64,000 bases of DNA, taken from positions 16,059,547 to 16,123,546 of the forward strand of contig NC_049983.1 in the NCBI RefSeq assembly GCF_000003815.2, read 5' to 3'. Both the position numbers and the translations under genes were made by a program. The first letter of the stretch is position 1. Each line of letters opens with the position of its first letter. This DNA comes from Branchiostoma floridae (Eukaryota > Chordata > Leptocardii > Amphioxiformes > Branchiostomatidae). The notes under the pieces were generated by a model, which did not search any database, was not told where the DNA came from, and saw only the letters and a list, made by a program, of their open reading frames with translations. Below, one piece after another: positions 56,201 to 64,000 of this stretch.

Positions 56201-59200
56201 TTCAACCACATGAAGTTCAGGGCTCGAAATGCCCACTTGCCCACTTGAAAATGGAACTTGATTTTGCTTGGCGCAACTTAATTTTACACCCAGGTTGCAC
56301 ACTACACAACCTGAAATTTTGCAGTTGGAACACTGCTTTTCCCCCACCTACGTGCATAAGCTTTTGTATTTATTTCTTGATAACATAAAACATATTACAT
56401 AGTTACATGTAACTGGAAGAAAAGATAAGGGATAAGTAGCTGATTTGAAGAAAGTAACAACTTGAAAGTGGGGCAACCTGAAATGTTGATGGCGCAACCT
56501 GGTTTTTGACTCAGGTTGCCACTTGGACAACCTGGCTGAAAAAAGTATTTCGAGCACTGAAGTTGGACACGTGTACGTGTATGGAAGAGAAAGAAGACAG
56601 TACTCACAGGCGAGCACGGCTAGTATCCTGAGGAACACAATGGAGAAAGCACGTTGGAGACGGCACAACAGCGGCATGTCGGGCTGCGTGGACTCAAGCC
56701 AGCGCACCGCGTCCACTTCTGTCGTGTCTTCACCTTCAGATGTCATCAGCCTGAAGAAGACCAGTCTCAGTATTCATAATACTGCTTGATTGCAGGCTAA
56801 TCTTTTTATATCATTACATTTAAGTCTTAACCAAAATATGGAAAGTTGAACTTGAAGACAGTCATCACCACTAACCCCGTGCTGTATTCTTTGAACAGCA
56901 AGGTGGCAAAAGGGCTATAGGAATGAGATGGTTGCTGCCAAAACACCATACAGTGTGGGATGGAGTTTAACTTTTGATTTAACATTTCAAACAGAACAGA
57001 AGTTGATCCTTAAAAACATGCTACTTTGGTTATCTGACTACTTTAACAAACTGGAAGTCTCATCCTAAAAATAATGCTTTTCTGGCATTTTTAATGTTTT
57101 TCATTTTCTAAGACAAGTTGGATAAAAATCGAGTATATGTTAAGTTATAAATCTAAAGAAAAATTGTAATTATAAGAATAAGGGCTTCATCAAGGACTTA
57201 CCTGACCCCCCAGTGAGGGTTCTCCGTGATCAGTCTCAGGGCACGCTCAAATACAGACTCGGAACAGTGCTATAGTGACACAACAGACAGGTGGGTCATA
57301 ATGCTGATATTCAAATGGCGCATTCTAAAACTTCAGATGTTTACTGGAGCTTTATTCCTTTGAGCATTTTTGCCCTCTCCACTAGGGCTGGGTACCGGTA
57401 CAGAAAATTCAGGTCCAGGTCCGGTTCAGGTCCAGAGGATCAGTTCCAGGTCCGGACCTGAACCTGGACCTAATTCAGTATGACTCATACCAATGGTACA
57501 TTTTACAACAAAGAAATCTGTTTGGTGGAGTATTAGACTTACGCTGGCGTTTTAAAATCCTACAACGCTAACTGCACCTGTGCGATTGGCTGTAAAACTT
57601 AGTAGAAATTACTACAAACTCTACTCTACTTCACTGTTGTTATTTTCTTCCACCTGCAAGCGCCAAAACGTGTGAATGCCTGATAAAATAATCTGTTAAT
57701 TTTCCAATCGGTCCAACATCCGGTCCAACTAATTTTTTCAGGTCCGGTTTTTCTGGACCGGTCCAATAAGAAAAACCGGTTTTGTACCGGTACGCTGTAC
57801 CGATACCCAGCCCTACTCTCCACTACCAAATCAATACACCAAAAATATTATGAAAATGTGTCACCATTCCACTTTTAACTTAAAACACTATTAAAAATGC
57901 CCTTGAAAAACCTCTATGCAATTGTGTTCCGGCAAAAGTATGAGTACTGAATTCACAGCAGGTGGAAGTTAAGTTGAAGACTTATTGTATTGAAAGCTGG
58001 AAAGACATTTGATCTGAAATTTGTAACATTCCTAAAAATCACTATGCATTTGATCTAAAAAGGAATACAAAACAGTGATGAAAGTTGCCTGTTTTCTATA
58101 CAAATATGATATCAAGAGTAGTGTCAAAACTAAGTAATCCGAGGAAAAAGGACACGTACAAGGAACTGGACTGCATCACTTCTGGACATGTTACTACTCA
58201 AGCCGAAATCCTGGTCCCCGCACAGGTATTCACCTGGAAAAGGAGGGAGGGGGCGTTAGTCATGTACAACTACAAGTGACACAGACTAGACTGTACTGGT
58301 CCTCACACAAGTTTGTTTGTTTGTTTGTTTATTTTGATCTCCAATTAGAGTTACAATTATTATCATAACTCTATTCTTCCTGGAGTCGTCCATCAACATT
58401 ACAAATTAAAACAATCAAATAACATAAAGTCAACAAAAGTACATTGTACATGTAAACAGTATGACACGAGAAGAACTGAGGTAAACTGATTGCAAAAATG
58501 TAACATAAACTCAGTAAACGGAAGTAATGAGGAGGGGTCAGAGGTCAAAGGCTATAACATAAATAACAAAACATCAATCGTTGTAACAATAAATAAAATA
58601 ACCAAGTGGGTGTAATTAACAAAGAAATTATCCACAAACACAATTAATAGTTGATTTGCAGCTACATTGTATCAAGAAACAGATTCGTCTACCACCAATC
58701 CTGCAAGGGTTTGTTTGTGCTGATTTTAGTCCGGATCCAATTCACAATGTGTGTTTTGAAAATGGCAGGTGAAGTTGCTTTCATTTGTGGTGGGAAGGTG
58801 TTATACGACTTGGTGCATCTATACAAGAAGGTCCTCGTCAAGGCTGCAGATTTTGGCTTAGATAATCTAAAACCACCACTTGTCGCAAGACGAGTGCTGT
58901 GCTCATGTGTGCTACTTATGTTTTCTAATCTGCTACACATAGCTCTAGGTTCCTTAGATACTAATAGCTTGTTGAACATAGAAAGAGTGGCTGTGTACAA
59001 TCTTTCTTTAACTGTTGGCCATTGTAGTTTACTATGCATATAATCAATGTTTTCATTATAGCGTGCATTTAGAACAAGTCTGGCTGCCCTATTTTGCAGA
59101 ATCTGTAGCTTGTTCAAAGTGCTCACAAGAACAGTTAAGGGAGCATTAGACACTGGTTTCGATACAAGTACATTTGTATACACCTTGGAAAAGGGTGAGG

Positions 59201-62200
59201 GAGGTTCATCTAGAAAAAGTGAGGGGGGCATTAGATACTACTAGAATTTCATTGATTTCTTACTCAATTTTATCTTCATTTGTCAAAGTTTTAATCCAGG
59301 AGGCACCAAAACTTTTTAAAATCAGTTTAAGCTTTTAATAACTTTTTTAATGTTTGAACTTTAACGTCTCATGCATTTTCATGAAGGTAGAAAATCTTGT
59401 CCACAATACAAAGTTACATGATGTATCCAAACGCACAACAAAACAAAAGAGTTCTGATCAATTGCTATTACATCCAAATCTCTTCCATCTCCAAGATGCT
59501 AACTAATGGTAACGTCTCTCTGCTGGGCAATCAATTTCCTGTGCGTTACCTCGGATGGTTGCTAAGCAACGGACATGACAGACAATTACAACTGTCTAGA
59601 CGGGTATTAGAGTCTGTGAGATTCCAGTACAGGGATCGGGATGATAACATAGCTTGGCTTTCTTTTAATACAGAGTCCGATCCTTAGGAATGGCTTTGCT
59701 CGGGACCTAATGGTGTTTGAATGATGAGATAGATGATTTCAGCTTCTGGCCTCCCGTCTCTGATGCATCAGATGGGAATAAGATGGGAGAAAGCCTTTAA
59801 AAGGTCACCGGAATGACCAGTATCTATGGTTAAGATTGCAACACTGACAGTCAGATCTGTCACCGAGGATTCAGTAACACCTACATTCTGAGACTTGCCA
59901 AGACACAAAATTCAAATAGCACCTAATTTAGTAAAGTAAGGTTGCAGTTTTTCCTTCATCTGCTAGGTGGCTCCTCATCAACAAACAGGATGTCAAAGTC
60001 TCAAACATTTCATTGCATACATAATCCTTCATAACAAATCTGTTTCCTGTACTTTCAACTAATCAGGTGAGCTAGTAATATAAGGGTTCTTGCCAGTGTA
60101 GGACTGAGGGTCTCCTATGCTGTGATTTGGGCCCCTACACCATGATTTGGGTCCTTATGCTGTGTTTCAACCAGCGTGAGAAGCTTTTCAGTTCATTTGG
60201 AACAAAGGTACATGTAACTTATTGATAACTGTTGGCTTTTTTTAATTCATAAAATTCGGTAATCAAAAATGCAGGAAATAGTTACAAATCTAAACATTTT
60301 CAGGGGAGGATGCCCCCCAGCCCTTCTACAAGACTCACTCCTGTACAGCTTGCAACATGGCTTCAAAGTACAAAGATGCCCCCTACCCTGAGAAAAAAAT
60401 GGTGACAAGCCTAAATCCTGAGGTTACGTACCTGCCAGCTCTGACAGCTTGTGATGGAGGTGATGTACCATCTCTAAGGCTTCTGCCACCTCGTCCTTAT
60501 CTTTGTAACAGCCCTGCAACAAACAACACAACATCACAACGTTTACAAAGTGTTCCCAAGAAATCATTAACAATAGCAATTGTGCTAGTATCAATAGCAG
60601 AGACATGTTTCTATTGTAGTGAAAACAAGTTATAGGTAACAAGTTACCATGACAACAAATGTGTGTCTAGTATGGTAAAATTAAATGATTTCATTACCCG
60701 CTGAGTTAAGAGTTTTTCCTAGCATACCAAATAGATCTGTAAAATAGTCCAAGGCAAGAGTTAGACCTTTAACTTTAGTTTAAGCCTCAACTGAGCATTC
60801 TGGCTGTACTGAGGTCAGCTACAGCACTATGAATGAAGCAGACTGATACAATGTATATGATCCGCCTCAGTAAAATCCTACTACCTAAATACTACTGTGG
60901 CTTTAGCCTTTAGATATGGTTCTGTATCTGTTAAACACATTAATCCACAACTGCAGAACACAAACAACACTGTGAGACCCTTTGGTTTTTTTGGCCTCAA
61001 CTGGGCAGTCTGGTTGTACGGAGGTCAGCTATAGCACCCTGTCAATAACTGGAGAAGACAAACTTAACCAGCACCCTGTTAAAAATCAAAATATCATTCT
61101 GTCAATATTGAGTGGGTCCTTATCAATTGGGAACTTGCATAATTAGTCTGTTATTTCCTATACTTTTGGCCTTGTTAGACATTATGTTATATGTCTACCC
61201 CCACCCCCCACCCCCCCAGCATAATGAAAAGCACAACTCTGGTAAAACACAGAAAGGAAAATAAAGACACACGCCAATACAACACAAATGGTGGCTTCAT
61301 AAATCATCACACCTTGACTGAGAAAATGCCACAAAAGCTCCCGTTAATCCTGAATGCGACATTTTCCCCCATCAATCCACACTCCTGTCTATTTAGGACC
61401 CTCCTCACACCCTACCTGCACTAGTCTCCAGACACTGGGCAGTCTGCCAGGGCCATCAGTCACCCGGGATCCACTCCTGACAGGACTGGCAACTATTTCT
61501 GCCCCTGATAGGCCGCCTGTCCAATTTGGTGTCTCTACAAGCCAGCTGATGGCTCCGAGGAGTTCATCAGGACCCCGATGGCTCAGTCAAGTGATGGAAC
61601 CGAGCGACCTAATCACTTCTTACTTGACTTCTTTTGGGTGGGAGTTTGAAGGGCTGAGATTTGGGGCCCTGAAGGAGGCATTTTGACCGAGCTTTTAATT
61701 ATTATGTCTGTTTTACTTCTATTATTCCACCATCGTCTTTGAAATAATTTGCTCCATTCAGAGCAGGGTCACCAACATGCTATTTTCTATTTGCCATCTG
61801 GTCATTTTTTGGTAATCTCAATTTTCAGCTTTTATTTTCAGTTTGAGCATCACTGCACATGCAAATTGTCATCCAACGTACATTGTGCCTGTTTAGTTAC
61901 AATTATTGCGAAATTATGTTCTCTGAAGTTGAAAAGAAGCCACCAGTGAAAATGTAAGAAAACCCTGCCTGTTGAAACACAAGATATACACATGTACTTA
62001 CAGCGTGCAAAATACCCACTTGCACACTTGCACATTGCAACCACTTTTTTGTACACTGTACTTATGTCTTTACAGTTGTATAAACCTCACCAGATACAAC
62101 TTTTACCAGTTCAATGTGTCACTTCTGTTAACCTAGTAACCTTTGCCCAAGAGGATTATATCATGTTTTTGTCAGCTTTTTTTCTCTTGTTTATGTTTGT

Positions 62201-62926
62201 GTGTCTGTATGTCTGTGTCTGTGTTAAGCCAGAGAATGCCTAGGTGGATTCTCTTGATAGACTGTAGGAGGTGTTGATGAGACCTTCAAATGATTAGATT
62301 TAACTTTCTATGATACTACTTGATACTGCAGCAGGGCTTGAGCTTAAAAAATTGGGTGCACCAAAAAACTTTTGGGTGCACCACTTAAATTTAAGAAGAA
62401 TGTCAGAAAAACCTGATATCAAAACCTAGTTACATACTATCAAATTCTTAAACAAGTACCATGACAGACATTCTTATTATCTTTCTAACACTTAGATGTC
62501 AAGAATTTGATGTATACAAGTATACTTTGATATCTTTATGTACATAAACCCAAGAAAATATTTGGGTGCACCCTGTGCACCCACAGAAAATAATTGGGTA
62601 CACAGCTCCAATTTTGGGTGCACCTGGGTGCACATGCACCCAGTATTTCGAGCCCTGTGCAGTGAAACTTTAACTTTGGATCTCATGTTCTGGCTATGGT
62701 TACAATTTTCGGTTGATAGATATAGCTCTCGTTTTGTGTAAAATTGCTCACTAACTAATAAAGCATTTCTGAAATGTCCATGCATGTCAAATTTCGGTAA
62801 AAAAGAGTATGATTAATATAATGAGACCAACAGTGCCAAGAGGTCGCTAGAAGAAAGTTATCACTTGACCATACTTACTTCTTCAACATGTGTAAACTGT
62901 GAGAAATCACACTTCACCAACTTGTC
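50136..62926 (-). CDS. LEMD3: LEMD3/MAN1 inner nuclear membrane protein, C-terminal half
   Basis: In vertebrates MAN1 anchors in the inner nuclear membrane and binds phosphorylated R-SMADs through its C-terminal domain, damping TGF-beta/BMP signalling. Thirteen minus-strand exons (about 413 codons) splice in phase. They give a luminal cysteine-bearing segment, transmembrane helix 2 ([20 protein letters not shown]), then [10 protein letters not shown] and the MSC domain ([47 protein letters not shown]). A C-terminal RRM/UHM follows ([56 protein letters not shown]). The RRM separates it from LEMD2. The LEM domain and first transmembrane helix lie beyond position 64000. The gene is convergent with CACNA2D. 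Confidence 0.95.
50358..50463. mobile_element. Short fold-back element
   Basis: AACTGGATATGATTTT and AAAATCATATCCAGTT form the core of an inverted repeat. Outer parts match the family at 31270 and 63751. Confidence 0.75.
50673..50751 (-). CDS. LEMD3: LEMD3 exon, RRM/UHM core
   Basis: Acceptor TTACCTCAG, donor GTAAGT, 79 nt, phase 0 to 1. Encodes [20 protein letters not shown] and HGSWFDG, matching EGCVYVKC and [15 protein letters not shown]. Confidence 0.97.
51219..51324 (-). CDS. LEMD3: LEMD3 exon, start of RRM/UHM
   Basis: Acceptor TATCTAG, donor GTAAGT, 106 nt, phase 2 to 0. Encodes [20 protein letters not shown] then [15 protein letters not shown], matching [20 protein letters not shown]. 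Confidence 0.96.
51770..51854 (-). CDS. LEMD3: LEMD3 exon between MSC and RRM
   Basis: Acceptor CCCGCAG, donor GTGAGT, 85 nt, phase 1 to 2. Encodes [20 protein letters not shown] then IRNMFDPD, matching [16 protein letters not shown]. Confidence 0.95.
52174..52606. mobile_element. hAT-type MITE, copy 2
   Basis: 433 bp, ends TAGGGCTGGGTACCGG and ATACCCAGCCCTA, flanked by the 8-bp duplication TCAGACAA (52166-52173 and 52607-52614). Confidence 0.95.
52642..52672 (-). CDS. LEMD3: LEMD3 small exon (31 nt)
   Basis: Acceptor GTTGCAG, donor GTGGGT, phase 0 to 1. Encodes [10 protein letters not shown], matching SKVWQGQ of MAN1. Confidence 0.9.
53431..53598 (+). repeat. Two-copy tandem repeat, about 91 bp
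   Basis: Both halves share ACTTCA-ATGT-CAAAATCTC and TGTGCCCCCCTCCCCACTTC. Confidence 0.9.
53795..54262 (+). repeat. Three imperfect repeats of about 145 bp next to a LEMD3 donor
   Basis: AGTAAACAAATACTAGAT, TGTGATTTGCCAA and GCAGAAAGCAACCA recur three times. The last copy ends about 14 bp from the donor of the exon at 54276-54441. Confidence 0.9.
54276..54441 (-). CDS. LEMD3: LEMD3 exon, MSC domain core
   Basis: Acceptor CCCACAG, donor GTGCGT, 166 nt, phase 2 to 0. Encodes [39 protein letters not shown] and [10 protein letters not shown]. Three imperfect 145-bp repeats begin immediately beyond its donor. Confidence 0.96.
54872..54974 (-). CDS. LEMD3: LEMD3 exon, start of MSC domain
   Basis: Acceptor TTTCCAG, donor GTTAGT, 103 nt, phase 1 to 2. 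Encodes [20 protein letters not shown] then [13 protein letters not shown], a near match to MAN1 [20 protein letters not shown]. Confidence 0.96.
55145..55262 (-). mobile_element. tRNA-derived SINE head
   Basis: Minus strand has box A (TGTGGCGCAATGGCTAG) and box B (GGTCCTGAGTTCGATACTC) at tRNA-like spacing. Confidence 0.8.
55450..55551 (-). CDS. LEMD3: LEMD3 exon, second half of TM2, with repeated acceptor
   Basis: Acceptor TGTATCAG, donor GTAGGT, 102 nt, phase 1 to 1. Encodes [20 protein letters not shown] and [13 protein letters not shown], matching IYWGLRYMKYRWTKEEEE and RQMYDMV of human MAN1. The acceptor and first 36 nt of the exon are the innermost unit of a five-copy 57-bp tandem repeat. 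Confidence 0.92.
55513..55790 (-). repeat. 57-bp minisatellite carrying five copies of a 3' splice site and TM-exon start
   Basis: Five units with candidate exon starts at 55551, 55608, 55665, 55722 and 55779, exactly 57 bp apart. Each has an ATCAG or AACAG acceptor followed by GTGTAGCCCTGGTGTGGGG or a near-identical sequence. Because 57 is divisible by 3, every acceptor is in the same phase and the frame is open through all units ([19 protein letters not shown] variants). Use of outer acceptors would lengthen the transmembrane segment by 19 residues per unit. Confidence 0.95.
55797..56160. mobile_element. Degraded relative of the CAGGGCT element at 56218, with an internal palindromic insert
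   Basis: Shares AAATTTTGCAGTTGGAACA, TTTGTATTTATTTCTTG and GGCTGAAAAAAGTATTTC with 56218-56559. An insert at about 56033-56129 is built of TCCCAGAT / ATCTGGGA inverted motifs. Confidence 0.65.
56218..56559. mobile_element. CAGGGCT element, second family
   Basis: Ends CAGGGCTCGAAAT and TATTTCGAGCACTG, flanked by the 5-bp duplication AAGTT (56213-56217 and 56560-56564). Confidence 0.88.
56608..56750 (-). CDS. LEMD3: LEMD3 exon, luminal end and first half of TM2
   Basis: Acceptor TCTTCAG, donor GTGAGT, 143 nt, phase 2 to 1. Encodes [20 protein letters not shown] and [25 protein letters not shown] matches MAN1. TM2 is split across this junction. Confidence 0.95.
57202..57269 (-). CDS. LEMD3: LEMD3 exon, luminal segment
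   Basis: Acceptor CACTATAG, donor GTAAGT, 68 nt, phase 0 to 2. Encodes [20 protein letters not shown] then GV, the ALRLI-ENPHWG motif typical of LEMD2/LEMD3. Confidence 0.92.
57383..57815. mobile_element. hAT-type MITE, copy 3
   Basis: 433 bp, nearly identical to copy 2, flanked by the 8-bp duplication CTCTCCAC (57375-57382 and 57816-57823). Confidence 0.95.
58160..58233 (-). CDS. LEMD3: LEMD3 exon, luminal segment
   Basis: Acceptor TTTCCAG, donor GTACGT, 74 nt, phase 1 to 0. Encodes [20 protein letters not shown] then VQFL; the ECG-like motif fits the MAN1 luminal region. Confidence 0.85.
58311..59231 (-). mobile_element. 5'-truncated CR1/L2-like non-LTR retrotransposon
   Basis: The minus strand carries the C-terminal part of an ORF followed by about 380 bp of 3' UTR and an AAAC-type microsatellite tail (GTTTG repeats at 58311-58335 on the plus strand). 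Short microsatellite tails are typical of CR1/L2 elements. The 5' limit is approximate. Confidence 0.8.
58689..59231 (-). pseudogene. C-terminal fragment of a non-LTR reverse transcriptase ORF
   Basis: [20 protein letters not shown] and [20 protein letters not shown] match the conserved region after the RT domain in CR1/L2/Jockey-type ORF2 proteins, and the ORF ends [14 protein letters not shown]. The catalytic RT and endonuclease domains are absent, so it is a dead 5'-truncated copy despite the open frame. Confidence 0.85.
59232..60431 (-). other. LEMD3: LEMD3 intron remainder
   Basis: A unique-looking block at 59500-59840 includes GTTGCTAAGCAAC. A dispersed repeat at 60090-60200 (GTGATTTGGGCCCC) recurs inverted near 30140-30240. 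Confidence 0.5.
60432..60513 (-). CDS. LEMD3: LEMD3 exon, luminal helix
   Basis: Acceptor GTTGCAG, donor GTACGT, 82 nt, phase 0 to 1. Encodes [20 protein letters not shown] then HKLSELA, continuing into [10 protein letters not shown]. Confidence 0.85.
60514..62878 (-). other. LEMD3: LEMD3 intron
   Basis: Contains the MITE at 62332-62657 and unique-looking sequence at 61260-61690. No exon recognised. Confidence 0.5.
62332..62657. mobile_element. CAGGGCT element, GGTGCACC-rich family
   Basis: Begins CAGGGCTTGAGC, ends TATTTCGAGCCCTG, flanked by the 5-bp duplication TGCAG (62327-62331 and 62658-62662). Confidence 0.92.
62879..62926 (-). CDS. LEMD3: LEMD3 exon, luminal segment (weak acceptor)
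   Basis: Donor GTAAGT is strong and the phase-0 junction to the next exon fits. Encodes [16 protein letters not shown]. The only usable acceptor is ATGAAG with a poor pyrimidine tract, so the 5' boundary is uncertain. Confidence 0.55.
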
Positions 62927-64000
62927 CTTCATTTCCAGACAAATGTTATTTCAAGCTTGCTTTACACATCCATTCCTTTATCAGTGGGAATTTGGATTTT
63001 GGAATTTGTTTGTCTTTCAGGCCAGGCAATCTTTGCCTTGCATCGGACGTCGAGAAATCTTTCATGGTTTTGGCTAATCTCCAACCAGATCCACGGTGCA
63101 TAATGTATACTAGTAGTATCAAACTTCCCGTAGCCCCATTTGACTCCGTTTGGCCGGCTATACTCCTTGGCCAGCTTTGATACTATCTTATGGCACCATA
63201 GGATCTGCTTGGAGATTAGGTTTTGGCACCCAGGCCTGACTCTGCTCTGTAAGGCCGTGGCGCGTCTGGGTGTACCGTACAGCACACATTCTTGTGGTTA
63301 ATGGCCCAGCTGTCCTATTTAATCCTGCAGCTTTTTATGTGGTTTAACGGCTGCGAGTAATCCCTGCCCTTCAGAGCAGGGTGATGTGTGGTTTTTAACG
63401 GCATACAGTATAAACCGCAGGCATTCCAACCGTACACATTTGTAGGGACATACTTTACAAGTGTTTTGGGGTGTGTGAAATTTTAGCCACACCATCACAC
63501 ATAAACGTGCATGTGGGCCACCCAATTATTTCGAATATATATATAAATATAAATAAAATCAACAAGAAAATTTATATACTGCGAATGGAAAGTATGTACC
63601 TTGGACAACAAGTTTCTCTGTTCACAACCAACATACTTACAACAACAATGTTTACCGGACCATCTGTCACAAATCCTGACGGAAACATCAGCTGTTATTT
63701 ACATTGTGCCAACCTGATGAAACTACATGTATGTCAATGTAGGTTAGACATCCAGGTAATAAGATACACCAAAAAGTAGTTACTCAAGCAACTGGATATG
63801 GTTTTGGAAACGGTCAGACGTTTCGGATAGAGTCCACTATCCTTCGTCAGTGACACTGAAGTGATCTGGAAGAAACAGGTCTTTTATACTCTAAGTTTCT
63901 AACTATGAATGAAGACAATTTCAGAAACTACATGTACTCACAGAGGTTTCGACCCTGCTGTACACAGTATCTGTGAGTGACTGTAGGCAGATTCAAGTTT
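62927..64000 (-). other. Sequence upstream of the last visible LEMD3 exon
   Basis: Dispersed repeat at about 63120-63260 (GGCCAGCTTTGATACTATCT), AT-rich run at 63536-63570, and an element end at 63751-63870. No LEM-domain coding sequence is visible, so the first exon lies outside. Confidence 0.5.

Noticed and set aside
61354-61686. 110-residue plus-strand ORF
   Set aside because: No recognised domain, no splice or promoter context, lies inside a LEMD3 intron. Likely chance.
1-64000. A prokaryote-style or viral system
   Set aside because: All coding evidence is intron-rich animal genes or retrotransposons. No operon, phage or viral gene set is present.

Overview
This is a 64 kb piece of animal genomic DNA with long introns, canonical GT-AG splice sites and many MITEs and tRNA-derived SINEs. 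Two assembly gaps of N lie at 40367-40642 and 42004-42103. Nothing looks vertebrate-specific. The proteins are chordate-like, and the repeat mix (hAT-like MITEs, a restriction-like-endonuclease retrotransposon) fits an invertebrate chordate. Amphioxus (Branchiostoma) is my best guess; that is inference, not proof.

Two host genes are arranged tail to tail. (1) On the + strand, 2773-43549, is a voltage-gated calcium channel alpha2delta auxiliary subunit (CACNA2D, closest in feel to alpha2delta-3/4). About 38 exons run from just before the VWA_N domain to the stop codon; the signal-peptide exons lie upstream of the window. Every junction outside the two gaps was checked for reading phase. (2) On the - strand, 62926 down to 50136, is the C-terminal half of LEMD3/MAN1, an inner nuclear membrane protein: luminal segment, second transmembrane helix, MSC domain and RRM/UHM. 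The LEM domain lies beyond the right edge. The 3' UTRs face each other around 45.8-46.5 kb.

Mobile DNA: an apparently intact 1000-codon RLE-type non-LTR retrotransposon (R2/HERO-like) sits antisense in a CACNA2D intron between 22-bp direct repeats. A 5'-truncated CR1/L2-like fragment lies in a LEMD3 intron. Three copies of an 8-bp-TSD hAT MITE are present, one nested in another element, together with several members of 5-bp-TSD 'CAGGGCT' families, a piggyBac-like MITE, and SINEs.

The most unusual biology is at splice sites. In CACNA2D: a pair of homologous exons (12783-12846 and 13869-13926) that the reading frame forces to be mutually exclusive; a 30-bp minisatellite carrying 11 copies of a consensus 5' splice site; a U12-type AT-AC intron near the C-terminus; and small cassette and micro-exons. 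In LEMD3: a 57-bp minisatellite repeats the 3' splice site and the first half of the transmembrane exon five times in frame. Both minisatellites keep the frame open, so they could act as length-variable splice selectors. A second curiosity is a pair of inverted MITEs at 3.8-4.65 kb that enclose an intact copy of their own empty target site.
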